From contig CAWHPW010000001.1 of assembly GCA_963831385.1 (NCBI GenBank), positions 51,343 through 115,342 of the forward strand: a stretch of 64,000 nucleotides of DNA. Direction: 5' to 3'. A program made the position numbers and the translations under genes. Each line of letters begins with the position of its first letter. Position 1 is the stretch's first letter. The notes under the pieces were generated by a model, which worked only from the letters and a program-made list of their open reading frames with translations, searched no databases and was not told the DNA's origin. Below, piece after piece: positions 43,066-51,624 of the stretch. The DNA is from JACVRX01 sp963831385 (lineage in GTDB: Bacteria; Actinomycetota; Actinomycetes; Jiangellales; Jiangellaceae).

Positions 43066-44231
43066 GGCGCGAGCCCCGCAGCTCGCGCTGCGGCCACCGA
43101 ATCGGCCAGAACCGCCTTGACCGGCCGGCCGGCGGCAGTCGCAGCCGCGATGACGTCGTCGTACTCGGGCTGGGCATTGACGAGCACGCCGTCCAGTGTC
43201 GCGGTCTTGATCCGGACCCGATGCCCACCGACCACGACGCTTCGCTCGGCCCGGTCGAGAGCTCGTTTGTCGATGACCGTCTCGCGCAGGCCAATCGTTG
43301 TCGTCTCGAGGAATATGGCATGCCGCACCGCTGCGGCCGCCGGGACGTCGACGAGGACGGAAAGAGTGTGCGCCAGCCGGCCCTTCTTCATGACGATCGG
43401 CGCCAGCCACGCGTCCGAGGCGCCGGTCTCGAGCAGTCGAGCCAGGATCGGCGGCCAGAGCCGGGGATCTATGTCGTCGACGTTGGCCTCCAGCAGCAGC
43501 GTGGCCGGCTGTGGTTCAAGCGACTCGCCGACGATCAGCCGGACGACGTTCGGCCGATCGGCAAGGTCGTAGCCCCCCGCACCGACCCCCTGGCGTTGAA
43601 CAGTCATCGGCGGCTGCGCTCCCCAACTCGTCGCAAACTCGGTGACGAGGGCTGCTCCGGTAGGGGTCGTCAGCTCGACATCGGCACCGCCGCCGTACGA
43701 CGGTGCGCCCCTCAGCAGTTCCACGACTGCCGGGGGTGGCACCGGGAAAAGCCCATGGGCGGTGGACACGGTGCCGGAGCCGAGCGCAACCGGTGAGACC
43801 TGCAGCCCGGCGAGATTCAACGCGGCCATTCCGGTGGCGGCTCCGACGATGTCGGCGATGGCATCCAGGGCTCCGACCTCGTGAAAATGCACGTCGTCGG
43901 GAATCCCGCCGTGCACGCGCGCTTCCGCCGTCGCCAGGCGTTCGAAAGCTCCGCGCGCCCGTTCTCCTACGTCGGGGGAGAGCCGGCCGTCGGCGAACAG
44001 CTCTCGGATCTGTGCCCACGTGCGCCGCGTCGTCGAGTCGGTGGCATCGACGTGCACTTTCGTAGCCCGCAGTCCACCTCGACGGACTTCCTCCACCCGC
44101 AGCTGCACGGGCTCCGGTGCGATCGTGTCGACGGCTTGCTGCATCGCCGCGACGGGAGCGCCGGCGTCGACCAGGGCGGCGAGCAGCATGTCCCCGGCCA
44201 CCCCGGACGAGCAGTCGAGCCACCCGATCAC
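43062..44231 (-). CDS. larC: Nickel-pincer cofactor nickel insertase LarC
   Basis: This 389-residue protein is the CTP-dependent nickel insertase that finishes the nickel-pincer nucleotide cofactor. It has the family start WLDCSSGVAGDMLLAALVDAG, DDVHFHEVGALDAIADIVG, and the C-terminal half with LLLEANVDDIDPRLWPPIL and MKKGRLAHTLSVLV. Here it is one continuous frame, whereas in lactobacilli larC is split by a programmed frameshift. Its start overlaps the larB stop as ATGA. No larA or larE lies in the window. Confidence 0.92.
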   Translation of the reverse strand: MIGWLDCSSGVAGDMLLAALVDAGAPVAAMQQAVDTIAPEPVQLRVEEVRRGGLRATKVHVDATDSTTRRTWAQIRELFADGRLSPDVGERARGAFERLATAEARVHGGIPDDVHFHEVGALDAIADIVGAATGMAALNLAGLQVSPVALGSGTVSTAHGLFPVPPPAVVELLRGAPSYGGGADVELTTPTGAALVTEFATSWGAQPPMTVQRQGVGAGGYDLADRPNVVRLIVGESLEPQPATLLLEANVDDIDPRLWPPILARLLETGASDAWLAPIVMKKGRLAHTLSVLVDVPAAAAVRHAIFLETTTIGLRETVIDKRALDRAERSVVVGGHRVRIKTATLDGVLVNAQPEYDDVIAAATAAGRPVKAVLADSVAAARAAGLAP

Positions 44232-44932
44232 GGCGCAGACCCGGCGACTGTGGGTGTTGCCCGCCGTGCGACCCGGGCAGCGTGCACACCGGCACCGAAT
44301 CCGTTGTCGATGTTCACAACGACGACGCCCGGGGCACAGGAGTTCAACATGGCGAGCAGGGCGGCCAGCCCGTCGAACGAGGTCCCGTAGCCCACCGACG
44401 TCGGCACGGCGACCAGCGGCACTCCGGTCAGGCCGCCGACAACGGACGGCAGCGCTCCCTCCATGCCGGCCACCACGACGAGGCAGTCCGCGCTGTCGAG
44501 GTCCGCACGAACTCCCAGCAACCGGTGCAGACCCGCGACGCCGACGTCAATGACGGTCGACACGTCGGCACCGAATGCCTGCGCCGTGTAAGCGGCCTCC
44601 GCCGCGACCGGCCGGTCCGATGTCCCGGCGGCAACCACGACGACCCGTCCCGCTGGTACTGGCCGTTCCCCGACCGCGGCACAGCGGGCCTCGTCATCGA
44701 TGTCGGCCTCTGCACCGAAGGCCTCGCGCACGGCAGCACGGGTGTCTTCATCCACCCGAGTCGCGAGAGCGAGCCGGTGCGGATGGGCTTCACGCAGTGC
44801 CCGCAGCAAGGCGACGGTCTGCTCCGGTGTCTTGCCGGCGCCGAAGACCACTTCTGGATCTCCTGTCCGGGCCACCCGGTCGGTGTCCAGTCGCGCAAAC
44901 CCGAGGTCGCGCCAGCCCACGTCGCCGCTCAC
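44228..44932 (-). CDS. larB: Nickel-pincer cofactor biosynthesis protein LarB
   Basis: This 234-residue AIR-carboxylase-like (PurE-related) protein carboxylates and hydrolyses nicotinic acid adenine dinucleotide in the first step of nickel-pincer cofactor synthesis. Visible motifs are GDPEVVFGAGKTPEQ, VVVAAGTSDRPVAAEAAYTAQ, VVVAGMEGALPSVVGGL and PTSVGYGTSFDGLAALLAML. GTG 44932 is preferred because TACCGT lies 7 nt upstream; TTG 44935 is the alternative. First gene of a three-gene coupled operon. Confidence 0.93.
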   Translation of the reverse strand: MSGDVGWRDLGFARLDTDRVARTGDPEVVFGAGKTPEQTVALLRALREAHPHRLALATRVDEDTRAAVREAFGAEADIDDEARCAAVGERPVPAGRVVVVAAGTSDRPVAAEAAYTAQAFGADVSTVIDVGVAGLHRLLGVRADLDSADCLVVVAGMEGALPSVVGGLTGVPLVAVPTSVGYGTSFDGLAALLAMLNSCAPGVVVVNIDNGFGAGVHAARVARRATPTVAGSAP

Positions 44933-44939
44933 CAACCCG

Positions 44940-44945
44940 ACGGTA
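44940..44945 (-). promoter_or_regulatory. -10 element TACCGT for larB-larC operon
   Basis: TACCGT (minus strand) is 7 nt upstream of GTG 44932, in a 67-bp divergent gap shared with pheA. Confidence 0.5.
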
Positions 44946-44986
44946 GCCGGGTGCCGGACGTGCGCGCTCGACCGGCTCGGTGCTCG

Positions 44987-44992
44987 TAGGCT
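44987..44992 (+). promoter_or_regulatory. -10 element TAGGCT for pheA
   Basis: TAGGCT is 7 nt upstream of GTG 45000, without a ribosome-binding site. Confidence 0.55.
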
Positions 44993-44999
44993 GACCTGC

Positions 45000-45938
45000 G
45001 TGCCGGTCCAGTCCCCCGCCCGACTCGGCTACCTCGGGCCCGAGGCCACATTCACTGAAGCGGCTGCCCGGACGATTCCTTCCGCCGAAGAACGGATCGC
45101 CTACCCGACGGTCCCCGCCGCGCTCGACGCCGTCCGCCAGGCTGAAGTGGACGGGGCGGTGGTCCCGTTCGAGAGCTCGGTCGAGGGCTCGGTCAATGCC
45201 ACGCTCGACGAGCTCATCCGGGGCGAACAGTTGGTCATCTCCGGCGAGGTACTTCTGCCGGTATCGATGGCGCTGCTGGCTCGCCCAGGGACGGTTCTCG
45301 GTTCCATCCGCCATATCGTCACCCACCCGGTGGCCGAGGCTCTGTGCCGGCGATGGGTAGCGGCCAAGCTGCCCGGTGCACGCATCGTCGTGACGACCTC
45401 CACTGCTGCGGCCGCGGCCGCGGTCGCCGCCGGAGAAGCTGGCCCTGGCGGCCCCTACGATGCGGCAATCGCTGCGCCAGTCGCAGCCCAGCGGTACGGA
45501 CTCGAGACACTCGCAACGGCGATTGGCGACCACCCTGATGCCGTCACCCGATTCGTGTTGGTCACGAGGCCGGCCGCGCCGCCGCTACCGACAGGGGCCG
45601 ACCGGACCAGCCTGGTCGCGTTCATCCGCGACGACCATCCGGGCGCGCTGCTGGAAATCTTGGAGCAGTTCGCCACCCGCGGGGTCAACCTGACTCGGAT
45701 CGAGTCGAGGCCGACCGGCAATGGCATGGGTCGGTACTGCTTCGCGGTGGACTGCGAGGGACATGTCGCCGATTCCCGGGTTGGCGAGGCTCTGATGGGG
45801 CTGCGCCGAGTCTGCGCCGACGTCCGCTTTCTCGGTTCCTACCCGCGTGCGGACGGGGTCAGCGCCACGCCGGCTCGTGGCACGGCGAACGAGGACTTCG
45901 ACAGCGCCGAGGCCTGGCTGGCGCGGCTGCGCGGCTGA
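45000..45938 (+). CDS. pheA: Prephenate dehydratase
   Basis: This 312-residue monofunctional prephenate dehydratase makes phenylpyruvate for phenylalanine synthesis. The catalytic domain shows LGYLGPEATFTEAAA, VVPFESSVEGSVNATLDEL and the TRF motif in VTRFVLV; a C-terminal ACT domain (about 210-285, with the phenylalanine-binding segment LTRIESRPTGN) should give feedback control. GTG 45000 fits the promoter; the frame is open further upstream only as a shadow of larB. Confidence 0.94.
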   Translation: MPVQSPARLGYLGPEATFTEAAARTIPSAEERIAYPTVPAALDAVRQAEVDGAVVPFESSVEGSVNATLDELIRGEQLVISGEVLLPVSMALLARPGTVLGSIRHIVTHPVAEALCRRWVAAKLPGARIVVTTSTAAAAAAVAAGEAGPGGPYDAAIAAPVAAQRYGLETLATAIGDHPDAVTRFVLVTRPAAPPLPTGADRTSLVAFIRDDHPGALLEILEQFATRGVNLTRIESRPTGNGMGRYCFAVDCEGHVADSRVGEALMGLRRVCADVRFLGSYPRADGVSATPARGTANEDFDSAEAWLARLRG

Positions 45939-45963
45939 CAGGCGATACACCGTTCCAACCGGT

Positions 45964-46031
45964 CGTGAAGATCGTCGTGCGGTGTCCTGCCCCGCCGCTG
46001 AGCGTGACCTGCCAGCACGGCGATCTTCACG
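45964..46031. repeat. Stem-loop between pheA and serS
   Basis: Arms 45964-45980 (CGTGAAGATCGTCGTGC) and 46015-46031 pair at 17 positions, one of them a G-T wobble, around a 34-nt loop. It begins 26 nt after the pheA stop and ends 30 nt before the serS -10. It could end pheA transcription or, less likely, act on serS. Confidence 0.65.
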
Positions 46032-46060
46032 GCACGCGGCGCCGACCACCAGCCGCTGGT

Positions 46061-46066
46061 TACCCT
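46061..46066 (+). promoter_or_regulatory. -10 element TACCCT for serS
   Basis: TACCCT is 6 nt upstream of GTG 46073; no Shine-Dalgarno sequence, probable leaderless message. Confidence 0.55.
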
Positions 46067-46072
46067 GGCGAT

Positions 46073-47332
46073 GTGCTTGACCTGCGCGTGATCCGCGACG
46101 ATCCCGATCGCGTCCGAGCCTCTCAACGGGCCCGTGGCGAGCGGCCGGAGGCCGTCGACGAACTGCTGGCAGCCGACCTGGCGCGACGGGAGTCGCTGGC
46201 CGAGTTCGAGCGACTTCGGGCCGAGCAGAAGGCACTCGGCCGGCAGATTCCGTCGGCGGCTGGCGACGAGAAGCAGGCGCTCCTCGACAAGGCGAAGCAC
46301 CTCGGGGCTGCCGTGAAGGCGGCTGAAGCGATCGCCAGCGGTGCCCAGCAGGTCTTCGACGTGACTGCGTTGGAGGTGTCGAATGTCGTCGAGGACGGCG
46401 TACCAGGAGGTGGCGAGGAAAACTTCCGTGTTCTGCATGAAGTCGGTCAGCGCGCCGACCTCGACCAGCCCCGTGACCATCTCGAACTGGGTGAACGACT
46501 CCGGGCTATCGACGTCGTGCGCGGCGCAAAGGTGTCGGGGTCTCGGTTCTATTTCCTGACCGGGGTCGGCGCGCAGCTCGAGCTCGGAATCCACAACCTG
46601 GCCATGGCGAAGGCTGTCAGCGAGGGTTTCACTCCCGTCATCACGCCGACGATGGTGCGCCCCGAGATCATGGGCGGGACCGGGTTCCTCGGGGCTCATG
46701 CCGAGGAGGTCTACCGGGTCGAGTCCGACGACCTGTACTTGGTCGGTACCAGCGAGGTCGCCCTGGCCGGCCTGCACGCCGATGAGATCGTCGACTTGTC
46801 CGACGGCCCGCTGCGCTACGCGGGCTGGTCGGCCTGCTACCGGCGTGAGGCTGGGTCGCATGGCCGGGACACCAGGGGGATCATCCGGGTCCACCAGTTC
46901 CACAAGGTCGAGATGTTCTCCTATTGCCGCGTGGAGGACGCAGTCGAGGAACACCGGCGGCTCCTCGGCTGGGAAGAGGACATGCTCCAGGCGCTGGAGC
47001 TGCCGTACCGCGTCATCGACGTCGCTGCCGGAGACCTTGGCGCCAGCGCCGCGCGCAAGTTCGACTGCGAGGCGTGGCTACCGTCGCAACAGCGGTGGAT
47101 GGAAGTGACCTCCGCGTCGAACTGCACCACCTTCCAGGCTCGTCGACTGGGGGTTCGGGAGAGAACCGAGAGCGGCACCCGGCATGTGGCCACCCTCAAC
47201 GGCACGCTGGGCACGACTCGGTGGATCGTCTCGCTGCTGGAGAATCACCAGCGAGCCGACGGGTCGGTCCGGGTTCCCACGGTATTGCGGCCGTATCTCG
47301 ACGGACGTGACATCCTCGAGCCGATCGCGTGA
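46073..47332 (+). CDS. serS: Seryl-tRNA synthetase
   Basis: This 419-residue class II synthetase charges tRNA-Ser, including the tRNA-Ser(UGA) in this window. It has the N-terminal coiled-coil arm (about 25-100), the active-site ring with TSEVALAGLHADEI, motif 2 WSACYRREAGSHGRDTRG, VHQFHKVEMF and motif 3 NGTLGTTRWIVSLLENHQ. GTG 46073 gives the usual MLDLRVIRDDPDRVR start. The stop overlaps the next gene's GTG, so serS and two HAD genes form a coupled unit. Confidence 0.96.
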   Translation: MLDLRVIRDDPDRVRASQRARGERPEAVDELLAADLARRESLAEFERLRAEQKALGRQIPSAAGDEKQALLDKAKHLGAAVKAAEAIASGAQQVFDVTALEVSNVVEDGVPGGGEENFRVLHEVGQRADLDQPRDHLELGERLRAIDVVRGAKVSGSRFYFLTGVGAQLELGIHNLAMAKAVSEGFTPVITPTMVRPEIMGGTGFLGAHAEEVYRVESDDLYLVGTSEVALAGLHADEIVDLSDGPLRYAGWSACYRREAGSHGRDTRGIIRVHQFHKVEMFSYCRVEDAVEEHRRLLGWEEDMLQALELPYRVIDVAAGDLGASAARKFDCEAWLPSQQRWMEVTSASNCTTFQARRLGVRERTESGTRHVATLNGTLGTTRWIVSLLENHQRADGSVRVPTVLRPYLDGRDILEPIA

Positions 47333-48132
47333 CACGGCGGCGCTGGAGGCCACAGCTCGTCGCACTCGACGTCGATGGCACGCTGGTCACGTATGCCGAC
47401 TTCTTCGACCCGCCCACCCGTCAGGTCGTCAAGGCGGTGCGCAGGACACTGCGGGCCGGTGTGCACGTCGTGCTCGCAACCGGCCGTTCGCTGCATTCGA
47501 CTCTGCCGGTTCTGGACCAACTGCGGCTGAAAGACGGATTTGCCGTGTGCTCCAACGGCGCGGTGGTTGCCGATGTGGCTACGCGATCGCCTGTGCACGT
47601 GGTGACCTTCGACGCTAGTGATCCGGTTCAGTACTTCGCCGAGGAGATCCCGGACGCTGTGCTGGCGATCGAAGAGCTGGGAGTCGGATTCCGGGTGACC
47701 GGGGACTTTCCGGTGGGCGAGTTGGACGGGCGGGTGACGGTGGTGACTCACGATGAGCTGCTCGACGGACCAGTGACCCGGCTGGTGGTCCGGTGGCCGC
47801 AGGGAGACCGTGAACGTCTCCGGCGGGTAGCGGCCGCCTCCGGACTGCCCAGCGTCGACTATGCGATCGGATATACGGCCTGGCTGGACATCATGCCCGA
47901 GGGCGTGTCGAAGGCCGGGGGACTCGCGACCGTCTGCGAGAAGCTGGGACTCAGCCGATCCGACGTCATGGCAGTCGGCGACGGGCACAACGACATGGAA
48001 ATGCTCGCGTGGGCGGGTCTCGGTGTCGCGATGGGACAGGCGCCGTGGGACGTCAAAGAGGTGGCTGACACGGTCTGCGAAAGCGTCGACAACGACGGCG
48101 TTGCCCTGTTGCTGAACGAACTCTTCGCGTGA
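47329..48132 (+). CDS. HAD-superfamily (Cof-type) phosphatase
   Basis: This 267-residue HAD hydrolase has motif I LVALDVDGTLVTYAD (catalytic Asp pair), motif II VLATGRS, motif III Lys in GVSKAGGLATV and motif IV VMAVGDGHNDMEML, with a C2b-type cap between residues about 85 and 190. It should dephosphorylate a small phosphometabolite. GTG 47329 overlaps the serS stop as GTGA. It is related to the next gene, probably by duplication. Confidence 0.92.
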   Translation: MTRRRWRPQLVALDVDGTLVTYADFFDPPTRQVVKAVRRTLRAGVHVVLATGRSLHSTLPVLDQLRLKDGFAVCSNGAVVADVATRSPVHVVTFDASDPVQYFAEEIPDAVLAIEELGVGFRVTGDFPVGELDGRVTVVTHDELLDGPVTRLVVRWPQGDRERLRRVAAASGLPSVDYAIGYTAWLDIMPEGVSKAGGLATVCEKLGLSRSDVMAVGDGHNDMEMLAWAGLGVAMGQAPWDVKEVADTVCESVDNDGVALLLNELFA

Positions 48133-48941
48133 GCTACCGTCTGGTCGCCACGGACCTCGACGGCACCGCACTTCGCAGCGACGGGTCGGTCTCCGAGCGC
48201 ACGGCTGAAGCGCTGCGGGCCGCCGAGGCGAGTGGGCTGATGGTCATCGTCGCTACCGGCCGTCCTCCCCGCTGGATGCGTCCGATCGCCGAGGCGCTCG
48301 GTCACACCGGCCTCGCCGTGTGCTCGAACGGAGCGGTCGTCTACGACCTGCATTCCGACCAGGTACTTGAGCACACCCCGATAACCCGCGAGGTCGTGCT
48401 CGCGGTGGCAACAGCGGTGCGGGCCGCGGTGCCCGACGTGACGTTCGCAATCGAGACCCGCGACGCCGGGTTCGGCCGGGAGGCGTCGTATCCAGTGGCG
48501 CGAGATGTCGATCTGGACTCGGAAGAAGGCATGCGCATCGGCGCGCTGGACGAATTGGTGAGTGACGACATGATCAAGCTGCTCGTCCGGCACGCCGACC
48601 TCGACCCGGACGGCCTGCTGAACGCAGCTCGCGAGGTGGCCGGTGAACTCGCCGAGCTGACTCACTCCAGCCGGTCGGGGCTGCTGGAGATCTCGGCGAC
48701 CGGGGTGACCAAGGCAGCTACCCTGGCCCGGATTGCCGAGCGCGCCGGGATTGCGGCCGAGGACGCTGTGGCCTTCGGTGACATGCCCAACGACTTGCCC
48801 ATGCTCGCCTGGGCGGGTCGCGGGTACGCGATGGCCAACGCACACCCGGACGTGCTCGCCGCGACTCGACTTCGGGCGCCGTCGAACGATGAGGACGGCG
48901 TGGCCCAGATCGTCGAGAAACTGCTCGCCGAGCTGAACTAG
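48129..48941 (+). CDS. HAD-superfamily (Cof-type) phosphatase, second copy
   Basis: This 270-residue HAD hydrolase has motif I LVATDLDGTALRSDG, motif II VIVATGRP, motif III Lys in TGVTKAATLARI and motif IV VAFGDMPNDLPMLAWAG. GTG 48129 overlaps the upstream HAD stop as GTGA. The stop TAG is part of a CTAG shared with the convergent bpa stop. Substrate unknown. Confidence 0.92.
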   Translation: MSYRLVATDLDGTALRSDGSVSERTAEALRAAEASGLMVIVATGRPPRWMRPIAEALGHTGLAVCSNGAVVYDLHSDQVLEHTPITREVVLAVATAVRAAVPDVTFAIETRDAGFGREASYPVARDVDLDSEEGMRIGALDELVSDDMIKLLVRHADLDPDGLLNAAREVAGELAELTHSSRSGLLEISATGVTKAATLARIAERAGIAAEDAVAFGDMPNDLPMLAWAGRGYAMANAHPDVLAATRLRAPSNDEDGVAQIVEKLLAELN

Positions 48942-49516
48942 AGGTACATGCCTCCGCCGCCCGGACGCTGCTCCTCTTCGCCAGCTTGGGGCGGTCTGAG
49001 CGGTACGTTCACCGTCGGCGCGCCCGGCGGGAGTGCTCGGCGCATCTGCTCGAGCTGGGCGCGAGCCGCCATCTGCTGGGCGAACAGGGTGGTCTGGATG
49101 CCGTGGAACAGCCCCTCCAGCCAGCCGACCAACTGTGCTTGGGCGATCCTCAACTCGGCGTCAGTAGGCACGGAGTCGTCGGTGAACGGGAGGGTGAGCC
49201 GTTCGAGCTCATCGATCAGCTCGGGAGCAAGCCCGTCCTCGAGTTCCTCGATCGAGGATCGGTGAATCTCTCGCAGCCGCATCCGGCTCGCCTCGTCCAG
49301 CGGAGCTGCCTTCACCTCCTCGAGCAGCTGCTTGATCATGCTGCCGATACGCATGACCTTGGCGGGCTGCTCGACCAGGTCGGTGAGGTTTCTGGTGTCG
49401 CCTTCGTCCTGTTCCCGGCCCGATGGTGCGGACTCGACGGCCATGCCGTCGGGCCCGACGACGACGACGCGCGGTGGCTGCTCGCTCTGAGCGGGGCTGT
49501 CGGTGGGCTCGGTCAT
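48938..49516 (-). CDS. bpa: Bacterial proteasome activator (DUF2587)
   Basis: This 192-residue protein matches Bpa/PafE, an ATP-independent ring that opens the 20S proteasome gate. The four-helix core has MRIGSMIKQLLEEVKAAPLDE, SSIEELEDGLAPELIDEL and AQLVGWLEGLFHGIQTTLFAQQM; the C-terminus is GGGGMYL, close to the GQYL gate-opening motif. ATG 49516 is preferred because the conserved part begins soon after and GGATGGAG lies just upstream. Proteasome genes are not in the window. Confidence 0.92.
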   Translation of the reverse strand: MTEPTDSPAQSEQPPRVVVVGPDGMAVESAPSGREQDEGDTRNLTDLVEQPAKVMRIGSMIKQLLEEVKAAPLDEASRMRLREIHRSSIEELEDGLAPELIDELERLTLPFTDDSVPTDAELRIAQAQLVGWLEGLFHGIQTTLFAQQMAARAQLEQMRRALPPGAPTVNVPLRPPQAGEEEQRPGGGGMYL

Positions 49517-49595
49517 GACTCCATCCTGTCCCAACTGCGGTGCGCGAGTGGCGATCGGCGGAGGGCGATTCGGCGACCTGGCAGGCTAGCGGGTC

Positions 49596-50558
49596 ATGAC
49601 CGTTCCCGGGTTGCCGGCCGGCTATTCAGGGCGTCGGCCCACAAATGGTGACGCCGAGGCGCTATTGACCGTCGTGCATGCGGCCGAACGGGACGCACTC
49701 GGTCGCGACGATTCGACCCTGGCCGAGGTGCGAGAGCTCCTGCGACTGCCGCGCACCCCGCCGGAGACGGACCAATGGCTGGTCGAAGCCGACGGTGAGG
49801 CTGCCGCGTGGGGCATGGTGATCGACGACTATGGCGGCGAACAGCTCGATCTCGACGTGTATGCCGATCCCGCCCACCCCGAGCAGCTCCGCCAGGCGTT
49901 GCTCGACGTCTTGATCGTACGGGTCGCCGAGCATGCGAGCCGGCGCGAGAACGGCGAGGTGATCGTGGGTGCCGGTGTGATCGTCGGCGACGAGCCGTAC
50001 GCCGATGCGCTTCGTGCCCGCGGTTTCGTCGCTGAACGGCGGTTCAGCCGGCTCAGGACCGAGCTCGAACGGGGTCGCCCCTTTCCCGTGGCGCCGCCGG
50101 GGGTCGCGCTCGACCGTTTCGACCCATCGTCAGACGTCGACTGGAGCGATTGGCACGCCGTCCTGACCGGCTCGTTCGTCGAACATTGGGGCTACGAGGC
50201 CATGAGCCTGTCCGCATTTCGCGAGTCGGTGACTGCGGAGGACGATCCGGAGTTCGACCGGTGGCTCTTCGCGCGAGTCGATGGCGGACGGGCTGGCATC
50301 TGCCAAAGCAGCGGCGTATACCGGGCCGAGGGCGGCGGCTGGATTCGCAATCTGGGCGTCCTCTCCCAAGCCCGTGGGCGTGGGGTCGGCCGCTTCCTGC
50401 TCGAACACGCTCTTGCTGCCTATGCGGCGGACGAACGGCGCTGGGCCGGGCTGGGGGTCGACACCGAGAACGTCAGTGGCGCCTTGCGGCTGTACGAATC
50501 GGTTGGCATGCGGCCATGGACACAAGTCGACGCCTTCCGCCGGCGGGTGCACTCGTGA
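49596..50558 (+). CDS. Tandem GNAT acetyltransferase (MshD-like)
   Basis: This 320-residue protein has two GNAT-type halves. The N-terminal half (about 1-150) lacks a clear acetyl-CoA loop; the C-terminal half has LGVLSQARGRGVGRFLLEHAL and VDTENVSGALRLYESVGM. The architecture resembles mycothiol synthase MshD, but the identity is not certain; a mycothiol role would fit an actinobacterium that has ino1. ATG 49596 is the start. Its stop overlaps the lipoprotein start as GTGA. Confidence 0.8.
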   Translation: MTVPGLPAGYSGRRPTNGDAEALLTVVHAAERDALGRDDSTLAEVRELLRLPRTPPETDQWLVEADGEAAAWGMVIDDYGGEQLDLDVYADPAHPEQLRQALLDVLIVRVAEHASRRENGEVIVGAGVIVGDEPYADALRARGFVAERRFSRLRTELERGRPFPVAPPGVALDRFDPSSDVDWSDWHAVLTGSFVEHWGYEAMSLSAFRESVTAEDDPEFDRWLFARVDGGRAGICQSSGVYRAEGGGWIRNLGVLSQARGRGVGRFLLEHALAAYAADERRWAGLGVDTENVSGALRLYESVGMRPWTQVDAFRRRVHS

Positions 50559-51064
50559 CGGCTGAGCCGATGAAGGGTCAATCGGTGGCGGCCGTGTTGA
50601 TTGCCGTCCTCTCGCTGGTCAGTTGCGGAGACCAGGCCGACGACGACATCGCCGGGCCGGCGAGCGAGCCACCAGCGACCGATCCCACCGTCGTGGGGTT
50701 CGTCACTGATGTGGTCCCCTTCGAGCCGATCACCGACGGCTGTATCGAGCCGGATCCGGACGCAGATCCCGATGCACCCGTCAGCAGCGATGACCCGCCG
50801 GTCTGCTCCGATCCGGCCACTGCGCCGCTCGGCACGGTCCTCGTGGAGGAAGACCCGGCCGCGCCGTCGTCGGGGAGCAACAAGATCAGCTTTACCGTCG
50901 ACAGCGACACGACGCTGCTGATCGAGACTTCCAGCGCGCATGATCCGCTGTCCTTCGCCGACCTTGCCGACGGGATGGCGGTCACCGGGTGGGCCGACGG
51001 TCCGGTCATGGAGTCGTATCCAGCGCAGGCGCGGGCAGCAGCGATCGTGGTCCGGCCGAACTAG
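50555..51064 (+). CDS. Putative secreted lipoprotein
   Basis: This 169-residue protein has a short hydrophobic leader with a lipobox (VAAVLIAVLSLVSCGD, Cys near residue 24), then an acidic Pro/Asp-rich stretch and a small beta-rich domain (NKISFTVDSDTTLLIETS, GMAVTGWADGPVMES). The function is unknown. GTG 50555 overlaps the GNAT stop; ATG 50570 is an alternative start. It is translated in step with the GNAT gene. Confidence 0.75.
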   Translation: MTAEPMKGQSVAAVLIAVLSLVSCGDQADDDIAGPASEPPATDPTVVGFVTDVVPFEPITDGCIEPDPDADPDAPVSSDDPPVCSDPATAPLGTVLVEEDPAAPSSGSNKISFTVDSDTTLLIETSSAHDPLSFADLADGMAVTGWADGPVMESYPAQARAAAIVVRPN

Positions 51065-51066
51065 GG

Positions 51067-51624
51067 CTACTGCTCGTCATCGTCGGGCAAGGTCACGATG
51101 GACTCCTCAGCGGCGTCGATCGCGACCGGCCATGCCTCCGGATGCTCCGCAGCGGCCATCAAGTCGGCCAACGATGTCGGCCAGATCACCGCGGAGGTCG
51201 CGATAATCTCGTCGCGGTGCCACCACCGATGACCCTTGAACGTCGTTTGCTCCTCCACCGTATGACCGGCAATGTCGACGACGAAGGGCGGCACAATCGC
51301 GACAAAGTAGGTCTCGTCCTGCTCGACGATCTGGTCGCTGTACGCGTGCACGACGGTCCGGTGCGCGATGGGTCCGCGCAGCTGGGGCGGATTCAGGACG
51401 AGCCCGGTCTCTTCTGCGAGCTCGCGGAGGGCGGCCTGTTCGACCGTTTCCCCAGGATCCAGGGCACCTCCAGGCGTGATCCAGAAGGTCGGCCCCGGCA
51501 GGCCGGGGTCGCTGTCCTCGAAGAGCAGCACCCGTCCGTCGGGATCGAGTAGCAGGACGCGTGCCGTCCACCGCCGTTCCATTCGGCGGAGCGGTCGGGT
51601 GTGGCTCGGCTCATCGAAATTCAT
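51067..51624 (-). CDS. NUDIX hydrolase
   Basis: This 185-residue NUDIX hydrolase has the box GGALDPGETVEQAALRELAE followed by ETGL (about residues 49-72), preceded by ARVLLLDPDGRVLLFEDSD. The substrate is unknown. ATG 51624 is preferred; GTG 51630 adds two residues. TAATCT lies 10 nt before the ATG. The coding start sits inside the left arm of an inverted repeat. Its stop is 2 nt from the end of the convergent lipoprotein gene. Confidence 0.88.
   Translation of the reverse strand: MNFDEPSHTRPLRRMERRWTARVLLLDPDGRVLLFEDSDPGLPGPTFWITPGGALDPGETVEQAALRELAEETGLVLNPPQLRGPIAHRTVVHAYSDQIVEQDETYFVAIVPPFVVDIAGHTVEEQTTFKGHRWWHRDEIIATSAVIWPTSLADLMAAAEHPEAWPVAIDAAEESIVTLPDDDEQ

Noticed and set aside
51067..51624. 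NUDIX, lipoprotein and VOC genes as a defence island
   Set aside because: They are common housekeeping-type families on different strands with no toxin, nuclease or phage marker.
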